DNA from: Agrostemma githago
Taxonomy: Eukaryota; Streptophyta; Magnoliopsida; Caryophyllales; Caryophyllaceae
Reading direction: 5' to 3'
Assembly (NCBI GenBank): GCA_958450325.1
Contig: OY288241.1
Span: 42,780,278-42,844,277, forward strand
DNA: 64,000 bases
The notes below the pieces were generated by a model. That model saw only the letters and a list, made by a program, of their open reading frames with translations. It had not been told where the DNA came from and did not search any database. Of this stretch, positions 21,091-31,528 are shown piece by piece (position 1 is the first letter of the stretch; the number at the start of each line of letters is the position of its first letter). The translations under genes and the position numbers were made by a program.

Positions 21091-21383
21091 GGGCTCGCTT
21101 GGGATGAGGGTAATAATTCCGGCGGTAATAGAGCAACAATGAATTAGAAATGGATGAGCTTGTTGCTTGGTTGTAACATTTTATGGTGTAAAAGAGATAT
21201 GAGGGGAATAATTACCCCAAATGCATTACTTGGGGTAGAGAGGAGTAATAATTCCCCCTCAAATAAGCTAGATTTTCTTAATTTTTTCCATTTCTGCTCA
21301 GCATCATCCCTACTTTCCGTCATTTTCTAGTTCATTTTTGCTCTATTATCCCCGAAATAATTACCCCCATCCCAAGCGAGCCC
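21091..21383. mobile_element. Harbinger/Tourist-like MITE
   Basis: 293 bp with inverted ends GGGCTCGCTTGGGATG and a 3-bp duplication TCA (21088-21090 and 21384-21386). A three-base duplication and GGGCTCG ends fit the PIF/Harbinger group. It lies about 900 bases upstream of the host gene start codon. Confidence 0.78.
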
Positions 21384-22292
21384 TCAATGAGTCAATGGTA
21401 AAAGTTCCATACATTTAATGTGGGCCGCTTTTTGTCTCTCCTTTTATGTGTATGAAACCGGTTCCTTAATTTAGAAACCGCCGGTTTCATATAAGGAGCT
21501 CCTTACTTTGTAGGTCAATGGTTAAGGAACTCCTTATATATCTTCATTGCTATTGTCCTTAAATACGGTGATTGATGATTGATGCACGGACTTTCCAACT
21601 AGTACTTTTAGATACGGTGTCTGATGATATAAGAAAAAAAAAAAAAAAAAGAAAGGGCGAGAATGAGTGAGTGAAGTGCCCACGGGGGAAAGAAAAGAAA
21701 GAAAGAAAGACAAGACAGAAGAACAAGTCACATACAAACTCTGATCCTCACATAACTTCATAGTCACATCCCCTCATGCCTGTCACCTAACTTACCTCAT
21801 CATCGTCATCAATCATCATCATCATCGCTGCCCCTGCCCCTGCCCCCGCCCCCACTCTGCCCATCCTGCCCGTGTTTTCCTTTTGCCCCCTCACCTCACC
21901 TCTCACCTCTCGCCTCACCCCCCCTTACTTTTCCTTTAATTTCTTTTCTCTCTCTTCGAAACTCACTTTCTCTCTCTTCGCTTTCCCCCAAATTCTTCCA
22001 TCTCTCCTCTAGATCGCCGATTTCCTCGATTCGCAATCAGTTTTCTTTAATCTATTTATTGGATCTGGAATAATTCAGTCCGCCTTGATTGATTAGGGTT
22101 TATTTTTATTCTTTTGCGAGCGATACTCTCAAACCCTAGCTCATTTTCGGTGAAAAGTTAGGGTTTTGTGGTGTGTTTATGTGATAACAGGATTGACGGA
22201 GCTGGATGTTGTTTTTGTCTGATCCAATTAGGGTTTGGTAAATTTTTGATGTTGATAGAATCAAGGAAAATTGGGGAAAATGCGAGGATATT
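21384..22292 (+). promoter_or_regulatory. Promoter and 5' leader region of the SUO-like gene
   Basis: A 12-bp inverted repeat around 21448-21482 (GAAACCGG/CCGGTTTC) and a second (AAGGAGCTCC / GGAACTCCTT) precede a purine tract (21630-21655), a CAT microsatellite (21800-21826) and a pyrimidine-rich CCTCACCTCTC stretch (21870-22010), typical of a plant 5' leader. I see no clear TATA box. Upstream ATGs at 22168, 22248 and 22280 open short frames that overlap the main ATG at 22293 in other frames. A GTTAGGG...AACAG segment (about 22158-22190) could be a leader intron. Confidence 0.5.
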
Positions 22293-25200
22293 ATGCATGG
22301 GTGCGAGAATAGCAAGAGGATTCGACGCATGTTGTCCCTCCCTTCGTCCACAAACACTCGTCGCCTAGTTTCAGCTGTTGATACTTCCGATGGTAGTTCA
22401 AAGGTATTCACCCAGTTATTCTTTAATTGATTCTTCCTTATCACTGAATTGAATTTATTGTATTGAATGGATTGGATTGATTGACTGGTTGTTTGCTCTT
22501 TCGTTCATTTGTTTGATTCAACTGTGGTCCGCTTAGTAGTTTGTGCAATTCATGGAATTCTGATTGAAAACGCCTTTGTACCTATCCATGGATATGGAGT
22601 GTGGTCTTTCCGACTTCAGTCATCAAATTCTAATTGAAAGTCTTGAGCTGTTTCTAACCTTTCTGTCCTGTTTGTGTGGATTATGTTTTGAGGTTTTCAA
22701 TAGCTAGGTTTGTCAACAAGTTTAGTCTTGCTTAATCATGAAAACGTGTGTCGTTGGAGCACAAAAGAAGGATTTGTTCGACTGGGGATGTTTAAGTGGG
22801 ATGCCTCTGACGAGGCTTTGATGTCCATAGTCAATGATGTAAAGAAATAACAGATACAGTTGACCTGTAACTTTAGTGTCACAAGCCCTGTTACATCTGT
22901 GTTGCTAATTTCTGGCTGCTGTCTAGTGTATGTCTGATTTCATGTGCAGAAGATAGTAATCTGTTACCTAGGGAGGATCTTAGATAGGAGTAGATTCCAG
23001 AAGAGCTTCAAATTATGAATTGGCAATAGTTGCTATCAGCTATATTCTCATATTCTTTGTCATTCCTGAATTTGTTTCATGGCTCTGCTTTGTAATCACT
23101 TATCTTCTTCGTCTTCATCTACTGGTTTGTGGCAACTCTACCTCGATATACCATCACAAGGTCACGCTATTACGAATCTGAGACAAGACCTGGAGACACG
23201 TGTACAGTTTATCTGCTTCAGGCATCTTTTCCTTGCTGCCCTAAATAAACTCATTAAAGAACGCCCTCCACTTCATTTGGTTCTAATGGAATGGAAGGAG
23301 TATTTGATACATGGATTGAGCACATTTGACCGACTTTCATCTTGCCATAGGAGGGACTTTGAGGCACTCAGTAATGTTTGTTAAACCATCTTCTTGAACA
23401 TTTATTTTAAATCTGTTTAATTTTTTTCAGGACGTTCGCAAGATTAACATTGGTGATTGTGCTCTTTTCAAACCACCACAAGAGTCTCCTCCTTTCATAG
23501 GAATAATTCGTTCATTGGGTCCTGACAAGGAGACTAATTTGCAGCTAAGTGTGACTTGGCTTTATAGGCCTGCAGATATCCAACTTCCAAAAGGCGTTGC
23601 GATAGAAGCTGCGCCCAACGAAGTTTTCTACTCTTTTCATCGGGATGAGATTCCTGCTGCTTCACTTTTACACCCTTGTAAAGTTGCATTCTTGCCTAAA
23701 GGCGTTGAACTGCCGTCAGGAATATCTTCCTTTGTCTGTCGACGAGTGTATGATACAACAAACAAGCGTTTGTGGTGGCTAACCGATAAAGACTTTATTA
23801 ATGTGAGTACCCTTTCTGGCTTTCTTGGTTATACAAAAACCCGGTCTTAAAATGTTTTTTTAGTTTTTCCTTTTTTTCCATCAGGGTCGACAGGAAGAAG
23901 TAGATCAATTACTGCAGAAAACACAACTTGAAATGCGTGGAACTGTTCAACAACAGCAAGGTGTTCGTTCACCAAAGCCAATGAATAGTCCAAAATCAAC
24001 ATCACAGCTAAAACATAGTCCGGACAGTGTGCAGAACTGTACTGCTGCATTTGCATCAAAGGGAAAGAAAAGGGAACGAACTGATCAGGATTCTGAACCT
24101 ATGAAACGTGAGCGCTATTTAAAACCAGAGGATGGCGACTCCAGTGTCGTGAGCTCAGAAGTGTTACTGAAGTTGGAAATTGCAAAAATAACTGAGAAAG
24201 GTGGGCTTGTGGAATCTCAGGCTGTAGAAAGACTAGTTCAACTCATGCAGGCGGATAAAGCTGAGAGGAGGATAGCTGTACCATGTCGCTCCCTGTTGGC
24301 TGGCGTTTTAGCTGCCACTGACAAGGATGATTGCCTTAATCAATTTGTACAGCTTAGAGGACTACCTATCTTGGATGCATGGCTCCAAGAAGTCCACAAG
24401 GGTAAGCTCCGGGATTCGACCAGTCCTAGAGACCATGATAAATCAGTGGTGGACTTCCTTTTGACTTTGCTCCAGGCATTGGAGAGACTTCCTGTTAATC
24501 TTAATGCACTGCAGATGTGTAACATTGGAAAATCTGTAAATCATTTGCGATCCCACAGAAATTCAGATATTCAAAAGAAAGCTAGGACTTTAGTTGATAC
24601 GTGGAAAAAACGCGTTGAGGCTGAGATGAATATTAATGATTCAAGATCTACTACTAGTCAGGGTGTTTCTTGGCCAGCTAGAGTGCGAAATGCAATCTCC
24701 CATGGTGTAACAAGGCGTTCCAGTGCATCTGATGCCGCCGTAAAGAATTCGCCGTCCCAACTTTCTTCGTCAAAATCAGCCCCAGCTAAATCAATCGAGG
24801 GAGAAGTAGCTAAGTGTGCATCGGTATCTCCAGCGATTGTGAAATTACCATCTTCCTCTCCATCTACAAGTGCCAACATGAGGGAGGGGCATCTTAAGAT
24901 TTCTGTAACTAATGGCAGCTCAGAGCCTCCTTTTACAGCGACTAAGGATGAAAAGAGCAGTAGTTCCAGTCATTCCCAGACAAACAGCCAGTGTTCTAGT
25001 GACCATGTGAAAAATATGGGCCCTACTGTTAAGGAGGATGCAAGGAGCTCTAATTCAGGTTCAACAAGCATGAACAACAGTTCTGGAAGTGCTTCGAGGC
25101 ACAGGAAATCTGCTAATGGTCTTAAGGGTGTAGCTGCTTCTGTTATTCATCTGGAAGGTGGATCAATAAAAAGCTCTTCATTGACAAGAATATCTGCGTC

Positions 25201-28069
25201 TGAAAAGCTTTCACAGCCCTCTGCGGGTGGAAAGGCTAGTGATCACCCTGTTGCTGACAATAACAACCATAAGCTGATAGTAAAAATTAGTAATCGGGGA
25301 CGTACTACCGCTCAAAATGTCAATGGAGGGTGCCTTGATGATCTCTCATCTATGAATAGCAGAACTTCGTCACCTGTGGTTCCTGAGAAATCTGGTCAAT
25401 CGGAACGTAGTTCAAAAGAAAAAACAGGTTGTGATCCAAACAATACCATGTCAGATATGATCACAGAGTCGTGGCAAAGTAATGATCTCAAAGATAAGGC
25501 AACTGTGTGTGATGCAGCTAACGGATCACCATATGGTGCCCTAGATTCTGAAAATTGCCCGAGTGGTGGTGAGGCGGAAAAATTGACTAATGGTGATAAG
25601 GCTGTGTCAAGGCCCAATGTTGAGTTGAATTCAAGAAAGTTACATGATTGTTCATTAAGCTCCATAAACGCTTTGATTGAAAGTTGTGTTGAGTACTCTG
25701 AACCGAGTTTACCTATGTCGGCGGGAGACGTAGTTGGTATGAACCTTCTTGCTAGTGTTGCTGCTGGTGAAATTTTGAAGTCTCCTGTTCATTCGCCCCA
25801 GAGGAGCACTTCCGTTGAAGATAAATCATGCAGAGATTACAGTACTAGATCAAAACCACATGGCAATATTGAGGTTTCTCTTGGGGAACCGAAAATTGAA
25901 TCCTCTATTGAAAAGGAGGAACAAAATCCCACATTGTCCAGTGGAGACTCGTGTTTTAAATCTGATGGAAAGTTTGACGGAACTCTGCCTTCTGTGGTTC
26001 CTACTCATGGTGCAACTAATGAAGGTTCAGGTCAAGGACATGAACTAAAGCCAGCAATTAGAAATGATAGTCATTTGTGGACACCTCATGGTGTTGCTAG
26101 TTTGTCAGCTGAAGTCATAACTGCTGATGGTTCTTTGAAGGAAGAAAATTGTGAAAGACCTGTGGAAGTGAGTTCAGTCTTGTCAGCAGATAATGATGAG
26201 AAGAACGATCCAAAGGAAAATCAAGAAAGCAAGATTGTGCTGAAGAAGCGGTTTTCTACGGCTATGAAGTCTGTGGATAGAAATAGTAAAGGTGGAGTTT
26301 CATCATGCATTAACGACTTACTACCAGGGCAGTTTAATGATTTGAAAGAAGATGATGTTGATGTATTTGGTGATAGTCAGGGTGCAAAAGCAAATGAAAA
26401 AGTTAGGCTGGAGAAGGATGATCTCTCTCTTGATAAGAAAGAGGACGATGTAATCAACTCATGTGTTAGTGATCAGATTATTAAGAATAGTGAGGTGGAT
26501 CTGATTGATAAAGACACACCAGCAACACCTGCGAAAAAACTGACCTCATTTTCTCCTGCCCAGGATAATGATCTGGTTACAGATTCTAATTGCTCTATCC
26601 AACAAGCACGTGACAATGAAGTTGCAGTGATCGAACAGCATTGCAGAGTGAAAACTTCTACACCTGCTGTGGCGGATGGGAAGCATGAATTTGATTTAAA
26701 TGAAGGATTTGATATAGATGATAACAAAGAAGAAGACCTACCTAGCACTGCTACACCTGATCGTTTAAGTTGCCATTTGCCTTCTTTTTCTGTTGCGTCC
26801 ACATCTATTAGTCTCCCTGCTTCTATTACCGTGGCAGCTGCTGCAAAAGGGCCTTTTATGCCCCCTGAGGACCTTCGGAGAAATAAGGCAGAACTTGGTT
26901 GGAGAGGATCAGCTGCCACAAGTGCATTTCGTCCAGCTGAGCCTCGGAAGGTCTCTGATATCCATATTGTAGCGAGTAATGATCGAATTTCTGATGTTAA
27001 AAATGGGAAACAAGGTCCTGCACGCTTTGAATTCGACCTGAACGTGGCTGATGAAAGGAGTATTGATGACGTTGACTATCAGGCTAATGATTTCCATACT
27101 AGCGAAAGACCCGAGTTTGAGACAGCAGATGGACCAAGTGGTGTTGCTTCTAGCCGCAATGCTGGAGGCTTCGACCTAGATTTGAATAGAGTTGATGAGG
27201 CCCCAGATTTTAGTCATCCTCCACTGATCACTCATAGACCAATCAGGTTGGCATCATCAAGTGCTCTCTCCAACAGTGATAGTGGTCGTAGAGACTTTGA
27301 TTTGAATAATGGTCCAGTAACCGATGAAGCCACGGTCGATTCTTTGTCCTTTAACAAATTACGGTCAAACATCTACTCTCAACCTTCTGTTGGTTTAAGA
27401 ATGAACAGTACAGAAATGGGATCTCTCAACCCTTGGTATACTGCTGGTAACACGTTTTCAGCCATTCCAATTCCAGCAGGGTTGCCTGATAGAGTGCAGC
27501 CTTTCCCAATTGCTGATGCCGGTGGTGGCCCACCTCGAATGTGGGTCGGACCAGCCGAGGGCATGCCTTTTAACCCAGATATGTATAGGGGGCCAGTTTT
27601 GTCTTCTCCTGGGGTTTCTTTTCCTTCTGCATCGTTTCAGTACCCAGTTTTCCCCCTTGGGACCAGCTTTCCTTTGTCATCAGCCTCACTCCCTGGTGGA
27701 TCAACTGCATTTATGGATCTTCCTTCTGGGGGACGCCTTTGTATTCCTGCTGTTGGCTCTCAATTAGTAGGAAGTGCCCTCAATGTTCCTTCCCAGTATC
27801 CACGGCCTTATGTTGTCGGCCCTTCAGATGTTAGCAGTAGTGTTGTCGTTGACAATGCTCTAAAGTGGGGAAGGCAGGGCTTAGATCTCAATGCAGGCCC
27901 AGATTTGGAACCCATGCTGTCTAGACCTATGCCCAGTATGGGTCCTCTTGCTGTAAAAGATGAGCAATCAAGGTTTAATTCTATGGCAGGCAGTGTTATG
28001 AAGAGGAAGGAACCTGACGGTGGGTGGGATCCAGATAGGCTTAGTTATAAGCAACCTTCATGGAAATGA
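22293..28069 (+). CDS. SUO: SUO-like BAH and TFIIS-N domain protein
   Basis: Three coding exons: 22293-22403, 23431-23802 and 23885-28069, all with GT-AG introns in phase 0, giving 1555 residues (Arabidopsis SUO is about 1610). Start at ATG 22293 gives MHGCENSKR, as expected for the family. Domains: BAH, residues 40-178 (KINIGDCALFKPP, WLYRPADI, FYSFHRDEIPAASLLHPC, VCRRVYD); basic patch near 220-238; TFIIS-N/LW helical bundle, about 272-407; long Ser-rich disordered part; five FDLN/LDLN motifs (near 1096, 1209, 1258, 1299, 1495); GW at about 1166 and 1539. In Arabidopsis SUO acts with AGO1 in microRNA-guided translational repression through its GW motifs and is found in nucleus and P-bodies. 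No stop or frameshift: the one intact host gene in the window. The gene name rests on domain order and motifs, not on a search. Confidence 0.92.
22404..23430 (+). other. Intron 1 of the SUO-like gene
   Basis: 1027 bp, donor AAG|GTATTC and acceptor TTTTTTTCAG|GACG. It contains a 101-codon frame from an ATG at 23079, which has no splice-compatible link to the main frame and no known motif. Confidence 0.85.
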
Positions 28070-28620
28070 GGATGTCTGTTTAAAGGGCGTGCACGCTATG
28101 GTGTCTTTGCGGATGATAAGGTATGATAAGCGAGCTTAGATATGGAATTTACAGTTCTCATTATTATCAGTGTCGTGGTTTGCTGACCAATGGGTGACTC
28201 ATGACTGCTTTGATTTCTCAGAGTTGATCGTGGATGGACTGTAGCTGTTGTTCCCCGTGGGCTATGGGTTGTGCTGACCAATGGGTGACTCATGACTGCT
28301 TTGATTTGGAAAATCTGCTTGGATTTACCCATATCCGTTATGTAGATATTTTGACCCTCGGAAAGCTGGTTGTTAATTGCACTGGCACTCACAAGGTGCC
28401 CATACGGGTGGATTGTTGGAACTCCTATAGACCATTAAAATTTTATCCCAGTCGTTTCCATTCAATCATCCTGCTAGTGGAGGCTGTATCTGTAAACTTG
28501 AAGTCGAAGCCACTTTCTATGTGCTTTACTCTTTAATTTACGTTCTGACATTTCTCTTTGCTTTCCGCAGTATATAAGAGCTGCTACGAAATTTTGAAGC
28601 AGCTAAACATTTCCTCATTT
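28070..28620 (+). other. 3' UTR region of the SUO-like gene
   Basis: Holds a perfect 36-bp direct repeat (28181-28216 and 28272-28307, starting TGCTGACCAATGGGTGACTC). A possible 3' UTR intron runs from AAG|GTATGA at about 28121 to TTCCGCAG at about 28571; this is inference from splice-site sequence only. No clear poly(A) signal can be chosen. Confidence 0.45.
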
Positions 28621-29351
28621 AGCATATGGTTAGTCCCCGTAAATTGTTGTTCATTTCTTTAAAAGGAGAAAAAGGTCATTTATTACTGGCATGTCCGACT
28701 TTTACCCGTTTGTATAGTCATGGGTTATAGCTGTAGTATGGTAAGATCATGTTGCGGAGGACTAATTTACAGGAGTTAAATTTAAGGCATATGCAGCCAT
28801 GCAGGTTCTTGTGGCTGTCAGACAAGTGAACATCGGAAATGTTAAAAATTTCTGTTTTCTTAGGACCTGTTTTTCATTGAGAATTTCAGAAAAAAATAAA
28901 TTGATTTGCTGATGCATTATGCTGTTTAAAGTTGTAAATTGTGATGGTATCTTGCTGTCATGCCGGTGAAAGAAGGTAAGTTGATCGCCATAATGCAGAT
29001 GTTGGGGCAAATTCTGATTGCCTTGAGTTCTGTTAGGTTCAGCCGTTTGGCTTGTTTTCTGCCAGACGAGAGTCGTGGTTGAAGTTTCCTTTTCTTATCA
29101 ACATAAGTGTTTCTAACCGTATAGAATATGGTTTGGTTCATAAATTAATGGTATAGAATTGGCTGTCAGACAAGTGATCTGATGAGGTTGATCCGATTCT
29201 GAGATGGTACAAAACATCGGAATCATTTTAAAGCACACATGCGAAACTTCAACAATCACTAGAAAATTGATATCCTTGCTGTGCAGTGTGCCCTGTGCAT
29301 ATCTTCTGGTTCTCTTGTGAACTTTGCACATGTCAAAATTTAATACGGAGT
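28621..29351. other. Intergenic DNA, no feature seen
   Basis: Mixed-composition single-copy-looking sequence between the host gene and the fold-back element. No frame, repeat or RNA gene that I can support. Confidence 0.5.
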
Positions 29352-29358
29352 AAAAATA

Positions 29359-30530
29359 AGGATAAATTATAAAATATCACCATCTATTTATTTTACAAAT
29401 TACTACCATGATTTTTTTTTTTTTTTTTTTTTTTATAAAATATCACCATATTTTTGTGTATATATCCAAATCACCATCGTATTTCTATTCCAATTTCCAC
29501 TTATTCTATTTCCGGACTCCGTGAAATAAAGTTTTAAACCGAATATTGAAATTACCCTTTCACTAATTAAAAAAAATCCACATATCATGAAATGAATTGA
29601 TCGGTCATTGCCATCGGTTTCACAAAAAAATAAATCAAACAATCTTCATCTTTCTCCTCCAAACATTCATCAATTGAATTAATCTCTTCAAGTTTTCTCA
29701 TCTTTCTCCTTCAATTGTACAAGGTGTATCATCCTCCCAAGTACCGAGTATAATCTTTGCTTATTTTTTTTATTTTGTACAAATTTGGGGTTTTGGTTAA
29801 AGGTTTCAATTAGGATTTATTTTCTGGATTCATATTTCTTTTAATTAGTGTTCGATTACAGTTTCTGGGTACAATTTGGGACTCGATTTGCTTATTATTT
29901 TCGCACAGTTAATGTGAATCAAACTTGTTCAATCAAATAATTTCATATTTCTGCAGATTTTGATAATTTGGGTATCTACGTCAATGGTATATTCAATTTA
30001 ATTGCAAAAATCATGCAAAAATGAGCAAGTTCCTCAGTTTAACCTAATATTAGCATAAAAGTTGATTTTCTGTGAGATAATTCAGGAAATGCCTTGAAGA
30101 GTTGAAAGAGAAAGATGAGAGAAAGTTTGAAGAGATTAATTCTGTTTGAAGGATGAATGTTTGAAGGAGAAAGACGAAAATGATTTGATTTTTTTTTTTG
30201 TGAAACCGATGACGATGGTCGATCGATTCACTTCATTATATGTTGAGTTTTTTTAATTAATGAAAAGGTAGTTTTGGTATTCGGTTTAAAACTTCATTTA
30301 ACGGAGTCAGGAAATAGTATATATGAAACTATGGAAGTCGGAATAGAAAAACTTCATTTAACGGAGTCAGGAAATAGAATAGATGAAACTATGGAAGCTG
30401 GAATAGAAATACGGTGATGATTTGGATATATATACGCTAAACATATGTCGGTATTTTGTAAAAAAACAAAATACATGGTGTTAGATTGTAAAATACGGTA
30501 AATAGATGGTGATATTTTGTAATTTATCCT
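29359..30530. mobile_element. Fold-back Mutator-like element, non-autonomous
   Basis: Ends are inverted copies starting AGGATAAATTA; similarity continues for 350 bp or more into each side (29359-29720 against 30100-30530). A 7-bp duplicate AAAAATA flanks it (29352-29358 and 30531-30537). Inside the right arm is a 60-bp tandem duplication (30290-30349 and 30350-30409), and the left arm has a T23-24 run near 29411. No coding frame. Long inverted repeats point to the Mutator group. Confidence 0.78.
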
Positions 30531-30548
30531 AAAAATAATATTCCATAC

Positions 30549-31148
30549 TGATGGGGGTCGGTTGCCTACCTCGGGCCGCCTGCCAGTCAGGCCCCAAGGC
30601 GACCAATCCCAGAAAGAGGAAAGGCCTGCCCAGCAAACTATCCGTCAACATCATTGAAACCTCCAAGAGTATGGCCTTAATCCCTTAGCCGCCTGGCACA
30701 GCCTGGCCGCTTGCCAAGCAGGGCGAACCAGGCCTCCTGCCTACTTCCAGGGCGCTCCCGCCTAAGCAGGACCAAAGGAGAACCGAGGACCCATCCGTCA
30801 TTTTGCCTAAGGTAAGGGGAAATGAGTGGACAAGGTGAGTCCACGTGTCGCGCTAGCATCCACTCATTTCCCTCCTCTTCCCTCTCTTTTCCTCTCTCTT
30901 GTGGGAAGGTATAAATACTTACCCATTTCCCACATAAGGGAGGTTGAATTTTCTCTCTCTAGACTCTTACTCCTAAAAACGCCACCTAGTTCCTCACGAG
31001 CTAGGTTCGTCAAGGCAATTCACGGACTGACTTAGGCATCGGAGAGGGTTTCCTCGGACAACCTCCGAGGCCCTGTGCGTTCATTGTGCAGGGAGCAGGC
31101 CAACTCGCCGGGAAGGTCCGATCAAGGGAGTGAGAGGAAGGGGAGGCT
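30549..31148 (+). repeat. Left terminal direct repeat of element D
   Basis: 600 bp, with seven substitutions and no indel against the right copy (98.8% identity). It includes a G-box CACGTG (30842-30847), a TATA box (TATAAATA, about 30910-30917) and a CT-rich leader. If a canonical TG...CA LTR is required, it could end at TGTGCA (about 31090); the copies match for 58 bases beyond that. Confidence 0.88.
30817..30872 (+). promoter_or_regulatory. U3 stem-loop enclosing a G-box
   Basis: A perfect 14-bp inverted repeat, GGGAAATGAGTGGA (30817-30830) and TCCACTCATTTCCC (30859-30872). The 28-base loop holds CACGTG. The TATA box starts about 40 bases downstream. The right repeat has the same structure at 35664-35719. 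Confidence 0.7.
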
Positions 31149-31528
31149 TACCTCTGGGCAGGCAGGGGGCAGGCCCCCTGGACTTTGAACAAAAGCCAGG
31201 GACAGGCCAGACTAACAAGGACTAGGGGCAGGCCCCCAAACTTGTAAAAAGAAACAATCAGGAACCCCCCTACTTATAGGCAGGCAGGGATAGGCTGCGA
31301 ATCAAGCTCACAAGGAATCAAAACAGACAAAACAAACAGAAAATTCACATAAAAAAGTAGTGTCAAAGGAATACAGGACAAGAGTTTTGAAAACAAGTGA
31401 TTACAATCAAGAGTACGGCAGCCGGCCACCAAAGGGCTCGGCGCGCAAAGAAGTGAAGAAAGTTAAAAAGTCGGCGCAGGCGCAGCAGGAGACGAGCAAG
31501 AGCCCTCTGAGGAAGACTGCCCTCCATG

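Noticed and set aside
23079..23384. 101-codon ATG frame in intron 1 of the SUO-like gene
   Set aside because: No splice link to the main frame, no motif, and the exon 1 to exon 2 junction is in phase without it.
24340..27564. Minus-strand frames opposite the large SUO-like exon
   Set aside because: Shadows of the coding strand; no independent motif or promoter.
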